A DNA stretch of 64,000 bases from Acorus gramineus (taxonomy: Eukaryota > Streptophyta > Magnoliopsida > Acorales > Acoraceae): contig JAUJYN010000020.1 in assembly GCA_030737835.1 (NCBI GenBank), positions 620,001 through 684,000 on the forward strand, given 5' to 3'. This document shows positions 55,238-64,000 of the stretch, piece by piece. A program made the translations under genes and the position numbers. How positions within the stretch are numbered: the first letter of the stretch is position 1; each line of letters opens with the position of its first letter. Under the pieces are notes generated by a model. That model was not told where the DNA came from and made no database searches. It saw only the letters and a program-made list of their open reading frames with translations.

Positions 55238-58200
55238 TGTTATGCCTGTGTCATTTGGAGCCATTTCGGTTAAGCCTTGGTCACATCTAGGTCATTCAGG
55301 GCCTTTTCTTTTTTCGATCGGAGTCACTAAAATTTTGGCTTTTAGCCACCTACGGGAGTTAGAGCACTTTGATTGAAAATTTAACTGCATATTATGGGTC
55401 CTGATACCATTTAGTACTACCCATAAATTTTTATTGAATTCTGATAATGTTTTGAAAAATATGTAGTTCCGAATCGCATCCGGGTTTGGCCGTTACTGGG
55501 TTTCAGTGGGCGAGATATTTTTGAGTGTGTGGTGCTTCTCCGCACGCTTCCCAATAAAGCAAAAATAAGTGGTTGAGTGAGGGTGAGCCTAACCTTAACC
55601 TCACCACCCCTTATGGTCACCCCTAAACACTATTTGGGCATGGAAATGACCATTTTGCCCTCTCTCTCTCTCTCCCTCTCTCTCCCAACTCATGGATCTC
55701 TCTTTCTCTCCCTCTCTTGGTCTCTTTTTCCCCTCTTTGTGTGTGGAGAAGGAGGAGGAAGAAGCAAAGGAAGGAGAAGGTGAAGGAGGAAGTGCAAGGT
55801 GTGTGTGTTTGTGCATGTGTTGTTGTTGTTGTGGTTTCTCCTCTCTCAAGCACCCTCTCATGTCTTTTCCCCCCTGATTTGCAGCCAAAGAAGGCTGAGG
55901 AGGTGGTGGTAGTGGTGGTGGTGGTTGAGGTGGTTGCGGGTGCATCGAGGGCCCCCGAATCTCCCCCTTCATTCCCCCTCCCTAGGTGAGCTCTTCCCCT
56001 TCTTTTCTTGGTTTTTTCATGGCTTAGGGGTTGTGGGGAAGTCATGCATGCTAGGTAGTTGGTTTAGGGTGAGTGAGAAGTGTGGGGGAGGGGTGAAAGG
56101 GTTAAAAAGGTATTGGGCGCTCGCGTGGGTCTGTCGGCGCGCGTGAGCGCGCAGACGCGCACGCCGAGGGGCCCTGGCAGGCGTTGGCAGGCGCAAGCGG
56201 GTGCGTGCGCGTGGACGCTGGTAGCGAGCGGGGTGTGCGTAGGACGTGCGTGCGAGTGCGCGCGGGCGCGCAGGGCAGTGCGTCTGGGCATGCGGCAGGG
56301 TGCCAGTGCGCGCGCGCTCGCGCTTGCACGTGCGTGCACGTGCTGGGGCATGCGCAGGGCTGCCCAGGGGCTCGGGTAGGTGCTGGGGCACTCGGGCATG
56401 CGTGCGTACGCGCGTGCTCGCATGCGTGCGAGCCCGTATGCGTGCATGTCTAAGTCTTTGGTATTTCTAGTAATTTCTAAGTGTTATATTATGATGTTAC
56501 TCACCAAATTTGATGCCCTTACCTTGCAGATCTCGTCGGATGGGATGCGCGAGGTCCCGGGTTGCGGTGAGTGGTTTGATCCAATCCCCCCCCTCGAGAT
56601 GCGCTCGACGCGCGAAGTCGTGCGTCGCGCATCGATGGGGCACCTTAGCTATACTACTTGTGTAGATAAGTAGTATGGCCATGCTTAAACTATAATATGT
56701 TAGATATCTTGCATGCTAGGCTTATATACATGTATTGTATTCATGTATGAATGATTGTGTTGCATGCGCCCCTCTAGTATGGGCATGTATTTTTGTAATG
56801 TGTATGGATGTATAGAATATGGCATGCCTTAGGTAGTATTGTAATACTACTCCCACCATATAAATTGGAAATATCCAACATGATTAAGTCTGGGTTAATA
56901 ACGGGCACCTGCCTAATATTCCCTTGCGATAAGACTCGAGGGCGTGGTGTAGTTGTTGCGCCCATGCTAATGGGGCAAAGCTATGACCAACTTCATGAGA
57001 TGATGATCTCTCTCGCCCTCTCCCTCTGCACGAACTGAGTAAGTAGAGGCGATTTCCTACTCGACTCGGGTTCATTTGGAATATTAGCATTCACCTGTTA
57101 GTGCGCGAGATCGCGCTTGACCCTTCCCTTTTAAGTTGGCGATATCCAACGCATGTTAGTGTATATTTTGGATGTTTATACGATTAGTGCCCTCATATGC
57201 ATGTGTAGTTAGGCCTTGCCTTGTATGTATGTTGCATGATGTGTTGTTTATGCCATATACTCATGTTAGGGAGAAACCCTATAGTTAAGCATATGTTATT
57301 GTGCATGTGGATCAAGTTCCTTTAGTGATAGAATTCTCCTGTAATAATTATGCGCATGTTAAAACTGATTAGGCCTATCTGAAATAGGTGTGGGTATGAC
57401 CCGTTGTCGGGTTGTACCTTATTAGTTAGAGCGCTAGCGATGTAATCGCCCCGTGCATCCGAGCGATGCACTCGTTTGTAATTCAGGAGAATTCATTATC
57501 TTTTTAGTTTTGGTTAAACCGGTAGTTGTTGCATTAAGCTGGGCCTACCCGTGCGAGGCGTGTATATGAACCGCCTGTTGGGTTATGTGCCTTGGGATTA
57601 TTTCTGCGTGAGAGCAGAGGCAACCCCCCCCCCTTGTGTCCGAGCGACGCAACCGTGTGGGAGTGCAATAGTATTCGATATCATCGATATGTGATTATCG
57701 AGAGTAGTTGTTTTTCCATTGGGTTCGCTTTGCGAACATGGAATGTTTACTCCCAATGTCGTCCGTGATGAAGAGGCCCGGGTTGTAGTTGTCCTGACAG
57801 AGGGCTCCCATCCGTAGGTACCACCGATGCGTTCGGGAGCGTACTGATCGTGGGAGTGTACCAGGTAGAGGCTACCCGGGAGAAGGCTAACGAATGATAT
57901 TGCGAGCGTGGAATCGTTCTCCCCTTCGTAGGATCCGATGTAGGAACTTTTTGGTGTTGGAAAAGCTGTCCTGATAGAGGGCTCCCATCCGTAGGTACCA
58001 CCAATGCATTCGGAAGCGTACTGATCGTGGGAGTATACCAGGTAGAGGCTAACCGGGGAAAGGGCTACCGGTGGACCAAGGGTGTAGAGGAGTCTAATCT
58101 CTCCAAAAGTCCTATGTCACCTCTAAAGGGTGAGGGTGAGGATGAGGTGAAGACACGTCGCCGCGAGACCCATTCGTTGTTCGTCTGTTCCCATAGTTGT

Positions 58201-58402
58201 TGGGTCCGGTTGCGTATCGATGTTCAAAGACATCGTTAGGCAGTTATCTCGATGTAGATGATCCAGTAGCGTTGTGTAGACCAGTAATTCCGGGTCTCTT
58301 CGACCAACGGTATGGTCTCTCCCCAAGAGACCCAAAAGTCTCCCTTTGGGAGTGAGGGTGAGCGTGAGGTTGGTGATTCAGTATTGTTGTGTGGACCAGT
58401 AA
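55238..58402 (+). mobile_element. 3' LTR of J (type III), cut by K
   Basis: Starts TGTTATGCCTGTGTCATTTG; nearly the same as 41158-43657 over the first 1.4 kb. GGT-rich block at about 55895-55935, donor-like site at 55986, GC-rich tract 56112-56360, acceptor-like site ending 56529, minisatellite units at 57780-58380. Interrupted at 58402 by the minus-strand LTR piece K before its terminal about 600 bases. Confidence 0.9.
56530..56566 (+). other. Candidate 37-nt mini-exon in J's 3' LTR
   Basis: ACCTTGCAG precedes, GTGAGTGG follows. Implied intron 1 is 55986-56529 (544 nt). The second intron's acceptor is beyond the K insertion. Confidence 0.45.
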
Positions 58403-60296
58403 TGTCACGTCCCAGGGCGGCCGTCCTCGAGATGTGGCAATAATAAAATATCAGCTATCAATACCTGAGGTCAAATAAAGACTCCAACAACAACACACAA
58501 GGTGGCAAAGCAAGGATAATGATAACTGACTGAAAAGCGGAAGCATAATATAAACAATGTCTGTAAACCAAAAACATTATTACAGACTCGAATACACAAT
58601 CACGGTCCTGTGAGAGCCAAGTCTAGACCAAAGAAAATACAACCTGTGCCACATGCACGATTTACAATATATACAATGACTCTAGGACTGCTGACAGCCT
58701 CGCACTCGCCACCCGCCAGAAGAACGCTCCACGCCCATAAGACCACGCCACAGAAAAGCTCCAGCTCCACGCCCAACACTGCCCCTAAAAAGAAACAGTA
58801 TGCGAGGGGTGAGCTACAAGCTCAGTGAGTGGCTGGAAACCAATCACCATACAACAGTTCAATACATAAGCACTTTCCTTTCAAGGAAAACATGGGTGGA
58901 AACCCATGGATAACAGGGTCACGCGGCCGCGTGACCAACCCCACCCTCACCCTCACTCCCGGAGGGAGACTCTTGGGACTTTTGGGGAGAGACCATACCG
59001 TTGGTCGAGGAGACCCGGGATTACTGGTCTACACAACACTATTGGATCATCTACATCGGGATAACTGCCCCACGATGTCTTTGAACATCGATACGAGACC
59101 GGACCCAACAACTATGGGAACGGACGAACAACGAATGGGTCACGAGGCGACGTGTCTTCACCTCATCCTCACCCTCACTCCCGGAGGGAGACTCTTGGGA
59201 CTTTTGGAAGAGACTTAGACTGCTCTACACCCTTGGTCCGCCGGTAGCCCTTTCCCCCACGTAGCCTCTATCTGGTATACTCCCATGACCAGCACACTTC
59301 CGAACGCGGCGGTGGTACCTATGGATGGGAGCCCTCTGTCAGGACAACTTTCCCAACGCCGGGGAGTTCCTACATCGGATCCAACGAAGGGGAGAACGAT
59401 TCCACGCTCGCAATATCATTCGTTAGCCCTCTCCCGGGTAGCCTCTACCTGGTACACTCCCATGATCAGTATGCTCCCGAATGCATCGGTGGTACCTACG
59501 GATGGGAGCCCTCTGTCAGGACAGCTACAACCCGGGCCTCTTCATCACGGACGACATTGGGAGTAAACATTCCATGTTCGCAAAGCGAACCCAATGGAAA
59601 AACAACTGCTCTCAATAATCACTTATCGATATATCGAATACTACTGTACTCCCACACCGTTGCGTCGCTCAGACACAAAGGGGGGGTTGCCTCTGCTCTC
59701 ACGTAGAAATAATCCCATAAGCTAATGAATTCTCCTGAATTCCAAATGAGTGCATCGCTCGGATGCACGGGGCGATTACATCGCTAGCGCTCTAACTAAT
59801 AAGGTACAACCCGACAGCGGGTCATACCCACGCCTATTTCAGATAGGCCTATCAGTTTTTAACATGCGCATATAAATATATCCAGCTATGTGCATGAACC
59901 ATATGCACAATCATCTAATAATTATAGGGACACTCCCTAGCATGGATTTACATCATAATAAATCATACAACATGCATACATGGTCATTAATCACAAGGCC
60001 TAACTTAAGCATGCGTTGGATATCGCCAACTTAAAAGAAAGGGTCAAGCGCGATCTCGCGCACTAACAGGTGCATGCCAATATTCCAAACGAACCTGAGT
60101 CGAGTAGGAAATCGCATCTACTTACTCAGTTCGTTCAGAGGGAGAGGGCGAGAGAGATCATTATCTCATGAAGCTGGTCATAGCTTTGCCCCATTAGCAT
60201 GGGCGCAACAGCTACACCACGCCCTCGAGTCTTATCGCAAGGGAATATTAGGCAGGTGCCCGTTATTAACCCAGACTTAATCATACTGTATATTCT
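58403..60296 (-). mobile_element. LTR piece K (type III, 3' part), inserted in J's LTR
   Basis: Plus-strand TGTCACGTCCCAGGGCGG at 58403 is the inverted LTR end. The piece continues backwards through the acceptor-like site (about 58790), minisatellite units and the middle of the LTR to about 60296, where LTR N begins. The first half of K's LTR and any internal region are not in the window. Confidence 0.85.
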
Positions 60297-61590
60297 TGTT
60301 ATGCCTGTGTCATTTGGAGCGCTCTGATTTAAAATTTGGCTACATAATTTTTCTCCTCGAAGTTATGTATTTCCAATTTGGTATTTGGATTTGATTTTGT
60401 TAAAATCCAAGATGAAGAGGTTTAAATATGATTTTATTATGAGATGCTCAGTTTTGAGTTAGCTCTCATACAAAAGTGGAATTAGATCAACTGGATTCTT
60501 GTAGTAAAAGTTATGGGTATTTTACCAATTATACCCCGGGGATGAAAAATTCTGGCAGCAGCCCTGTTCTATGTTTACCTCACATTTCGGAATAGCTGGA
60601 GAGATTATTTGATCTTGGCATAAACATGAAAGTTGTAGATAAGCTTCTTGGCTTTCCAACGGACTTTGAATTGTGCAATTCATAGCTATTGAGGAAGTTA
60701 TGGCTGTTCTAGTGAAGCATGCTCAGAATTTCTAGTCAAGGATAAATTGGTCATTTCTATCCCTCCTTTAGATATTTATTTGGCCAAAATATATCTCTCT
60801 CTCTCCCTCTCACTCCCCACGTCTACCATTTTTTATCTCTCTTTCTCTCTTTTCACTCCCCCCAAGTGTTTGTGTTAATGTCACAAAGAGAAGAGAAGGA
60901 GAAGGTGCAAGTGCAAGTCTAGGTTTGTGTAGGTGTTGTTGTTGTTGTTGATCTCCTCTCTCTCAAGCACCTTTTCATGAACTTTCCCCCCCCCCCCGAT
61001 TTTCAGCCAAGAAGGAGGCTGAGGAGGCTGAAGAGGTGGTGGTGGTGGTGGTTGAGGTGGCCGTGGGCGTGTCGAGAGCCCCGCACCTCCCCCTTTCTGT
61101 TTCCCTCTTTTGGTAAGTCCTCTTCCCCTTCTTTTTGATTTTTAGGGCTATTGGGATGGTTGGGGAGGTCATGCATGCTAGGTAGATGAGTTAAGAGTGT
61201 GTGTGAGGGGTTGGGGAGGGTTAAAAAGGGGTAAGGGTTGGCTGGGCGCGCGTTGGGGGTTGTCTGCGCGCGTGCGCGCGCAGGCGCGCGCGCAGGAGGG
61301 CGCTGGCAGGCGTAGGCGGGCGCGCAGACGCGCGCGGGGAGTGCGCGCGAGTGCGCGCGCGCGGGGCAGTGCGCCTGGGCGTGCCCCTGGGCGCAGGGCT
61401 GGGGGCCAGTGCGCGCGCGCGTGCGTGCGCGTGCTGGGACATGCGCGGGGCTGCCCAGGGTCTCGGGTAGGTGCTGGGGCTCCCGGGCATGCGTGCGTAC
61501 GCGCGTGCTCGTGTGCGTGCGAGCCTGTATGCGTGCATGTCCAAGTCTTGGGTATTTCTAATGATTTCTATGTGTAAATTGTGTTGTTAC
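60297..61590 (+). mobile_element. LTR piece N (type IV, first 1.3 kb)
   Basis: Starts TGTTATGCCTGTGTCATTTG, then AGCGCTCTG, and its first 270 bases match the tip of F's 3' LTR. CT-rich leader (about 60790-60870), GGT-rich block (about 61035-61060), donor-like site at 61112, GC-rich tract 61238-61480. Interrupted at 61590 by M. Confidence 0.85.
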
Positions 61591-62859
61591 TGTTGTGCCT
61601 GTGTCATTTGGAGCACTCTGATCGAGAATTTGGCCACATAATTTTTTTCCTCGAAGTTATGTATTCCTGATTTGGTATTTGGATTTGATTTAGTTAAAAT
61701 CCAAGATGAAGAGGTTTAAATATAAGCTTACTATGAGATGTATAGTTTTGAGTTAGCTTTCGCACAAAAGTGGAATTAGATCAACTGGATTCCTGTAGTA
61801 AAAGTTATGGGTATTTTTCCAAGTATACCCCAGGGATGGAAATTCTGGCAGTAGCCCTGCTCGATGTTTAGCTCTAATTTCGGAATAGCTGGAGAGATTA
61901 TTTGATCTTGTCATGAACATGACAGTTGTATATAATCTTCTTAGCTTTCCATCGGTCTTGGAATTTTGCAATTCGGAGCTGTATCGATGAAGTTATGGCT
62001 GTTCCAGTGAAGTGTGCGCAGAATTTCTAGTCGAAGGGCGACTTAGTAATTCCCCCTTAAGATATTTTGATAAATATCTCTCTCTCTCTCTCCCCTCCCA
62101 AATCCCACATCGACTGCATCTGGTCTCTCTTCTCTCTTGCAAACACACCCCCCATGTCTTTGAGAAAATGTGTCAAAGAGAAGGAGATGGTGGTAGAGGA
62201 AGTGTTGGTGAGGGTTGTGTTGTGTTGTTGTGTTGGTTGTTTCCCCTCTCTCTCAAGCTCTCTTTGCATGAATTCCCCCCCCCCCTAATTCTCAGCTGAG
62301 GAGAAGGCTGAGGAGAGGCTGAGGAGGTGGTGGTGGTGGTGGTGGCGGTTGAGGTGGTCGCTGGTGCGTCGAGGGCCCCCGAACCTCCCCCTTTTGTTCC
62401 CCCTCCAAGGCGAGCTCCTCTCCTTTTTTTTTTGTTTTATTGGCTTAAAGGGATGTTGGGGAGGTCATGCATGCTAGGTAGTGGTGTTAGGGTGTGTGTG
62501 AGGGGTTGGGAAGGGTTAAAATGAGGTTGGGATGGCTTGGGCGCGCGCTGGGAGCAGTCTACGCGCGTGCGCGCGCAGGCGCGCGCTGGCAGGCTCTGGC
62601 GGGCGCGCAGACGCACGAGGGTGCGTGCGCGCGGGTGCGCTGGTGCGTGCGGGAGTGCGCGCAAGTGCACGCGCGAGCGGGGGTGCGAGCGGGGGTGCGC
62701 GCGAGTGCGCGCGAGTGCGACCGGGCGCGCGCGGGCATGCGCGCGAGTGTGCGCGCGCGCGGGCAGGTGCGCGGGGCTGGGGACCAGTGCGCGCGCGTGC
62801 GTACGTGCGCGTGCGTGCGCGTGCTGGGGAGTGCGTGGGGTGCTGCGCGAGAGCGCGGG
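61591..62859 (+). mobile_element. LTR piece M (type IV, first 1.27 kb), inserted in N
   Basis: Starts TGTTGTGCCTGTGTCATTTG, resembling N. CT run (about 62077-62095), GGT-rich block (about 62325-62350), GC-rich tract 62540-62860. The donor-like site reads AAGGCGAGC (about 62408) where others have GGTGAGC or GGTAAGC. At about 62860 the sequence leaves the LTR inside the GC-rich tract and enters J-type internal sequence; the second LTR half, primer site and leader are missing. Confidence 0.85.
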
Positions 62860-64000
62860 CTGCCCGGTTGAGGCGAGAGCCCTGTGAGGTGCTCCTAGAT
62901 ATTGTGCTTGTTGGTGCGCCCATATGGCAGAGATAGTGGGCTTGGGAGGCTACCAGGTAGAGGCCACACCGGGAGAGTGCTACTGGATGATGTCGAGAGC
63001 GTGGACTCCCCATGATGAATCTGCCCATGGAGTGCAGGATGCTGGAGTTCCAATGGTTATAGTTGAGCGACCTATCTCTGGCGGCATGTGAAGCACAGTT
63101 CGCGATACTGTCGCGTTTTTGCCCCCACATGGGTCATAAACGAGGAGATGCGATGCTAGCGTTCGTGATGGGACTCAACCGCCCTATCAGATAGATGACG
63201 TCGCATAGGTTGTCAAGGTTCGACGACCCCCTTATTGCGTGTCTTGTGGATTAAGTGCGGTTGAGCGGCTTACCAAGCGTGTAAGTGTCATCATGAGCGC
63301 CAGCCATGCTCGAGGAGCAGAATCTGGGCTTAATTGTTCGAGGTGTTGTTTTGATCTTCCCGTGAGGGTTGAAGATCAATTACCCTTGCCGCGAATTGAT
63401 GATCTATCTGACCAGCTCTGGGAGCGGGCGTCTGCTATTAGATCGATCTTCGCACAAGGGTACCGCGAGTTGGAGATCCCAGAGTTGGACATCCCGTAGA
63501 TGGCCTTTCGTGACCATTTCGAGCACTACGAGTTTTAAGTACTGCTGTCAGGGTTGACGAATGCGCCGGATGCCTTCGTGGATCTCAAAAGTTTTATTGG
63601 GCCTCCGTGGACTACTTTGTGGTAGTCTTCATTGAGATTGCTAGTGGTGCGATGAAAAGGTGATATGGGTGACCTTGTTTCCCCAGGTTGTCATTCCCTC
63701 AGGCAAAGTTTGAGAATCATCATCGCGTTGGAAAGCGTCAGTCCATGGAGATTCCTCAGTGGACGTGGGAGTGGGTTATCAGGAATTGTTGCGGACTCGC
63801 TAATGTCATGTTCGGGTCATGACGCCGTCTAGGTGATCATTGACCGACTGACTAAGTCCGCACTTCCCTCCCTAATCCGATTGATTGAGTCTCTAGACGC
63901 CTTGATGTGGGTTTTCACCTTCGCGATTGTTCGTCTTCATGGCACTCCGATCGACGCTATTTTCAGTTGAGACGCGAGGGTTACTTTGAGGTTGTGGCGC
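62860..64000 (+). pseudogene. M internal region, decayed pol (continues past the window)
   Basis: From CTGCCCGGTTGAGGC onward it matches J from about 53239: the LTR-related stretch, the non-coding segment, then DDLSDQLWERA (about 63398), LDIP-TAG-MAF (TAG 63497-63499), the CTCAAAAGTTTTATTGGG block (63585) and integrase remnants (MEIPQWTWEW, about 63745) to the window end. It is open to the right, so its polypurine tract and 3' LTR are unseen. It shares the RT/RNase H deletion with J. Confidence 0.85.

Overview
This window looks like gene-free repeat DNA from a land plant, probably one with a large genome. I see no host gene, tRNA or rRNA. Almost every base belongs to nested, mostly broken LTR retrotransposons. 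The evidence is gag-pol polyproteins of the Ty3/gypsy Del/Tekay chromovirus type (CCHC knuckle, DSGA protease, FIDD reverse transcriptase, RNase H, HHCC/DDE integrase, terminal chromodomain), primer-binding sites matching initiator tRNA-Met (TGGTATCAGAGCC), polypurine tracts (CCTAAGGGGGG...) and long LTRs of about 2.6-3.7 kb ending GGGGCGTGACA. I cannot name the species. Element names below are my own labels.

Layout. 1-1501: minus-strand LTR piece (B) inserted in A. 1502-7295: pol, polypurine tract and 3' LTR of A (+). 7296-17935: element G (+), inserted in A's LTR and carrying gag. Its 5' LTR is split by element F (8294-14373, minus, target duplication GCGCG). 17936-19025: two LTR scraps. 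19026-21854: a Tat/Ogre-like gypsy fragment with two protease-like domains and a tandem repeat. 21957-40830: element C (minus). Its 3' LTR is split by element E2 (22557-32860, +, both LTRs present) and its internal region by a 3.6-kb solo LTR (35797-39396, target duplication AAAGC). 40831-58402: a tandem H-J array (+) with LTRs at three positions. Its middle LTR is split by a 7.6-kb composite (43658-51274, target duplication TCCCA) holding a 502-bp TRIM, a different 2.2-kb LTR and the best preserved gag-pol here (D, minus). 58403-64000: LTR pieces K (minus), N (+) and M (+), then the start of M's internal region.

The Del/Tekay LTRs fall into related types. Type I is A and E2; type II is G and the 5' end of F; type III is B, C, the solo LTR, H/J and K; type IV is N, M and the tip of F's 3' LTR. 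They differ most in their first few hundred bases. They share a leader layout: CT and GT microsatellites, a GGT-rich block, a splice-donor-like site, usually a GC-rich alternating purine-pyrimidine tract, a 36-37-nt segment flanked by AG and GT, G-rich minisatellites, a pyrimidine-rich acceptor-like site, and a conserved end. C, F, J, H and M carry a decayed pol rather than a working one, with an identical stop codon in four copies. This suggests a non-autonomous family moved in trans by relatives such as A, E2 and G.

Most notable: (1) the 7.6-kb composite, whose two ends are 208-bp LTRs in inverted orientation yet which has a perfect 5-bp target duplication; (2) plant snRNA-type promoter elements (USE plus TATA) in those 208-bp LTRs; (3) a candidate intron/mini-exon system conserved across the long LTRs; (4) tandem protease-like domains in the Tat/Ogre-like fragment; (5) nonsense mutations that are almost all C-to-T type at CHG or CG sites. 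All alignments and counts were made by eye.
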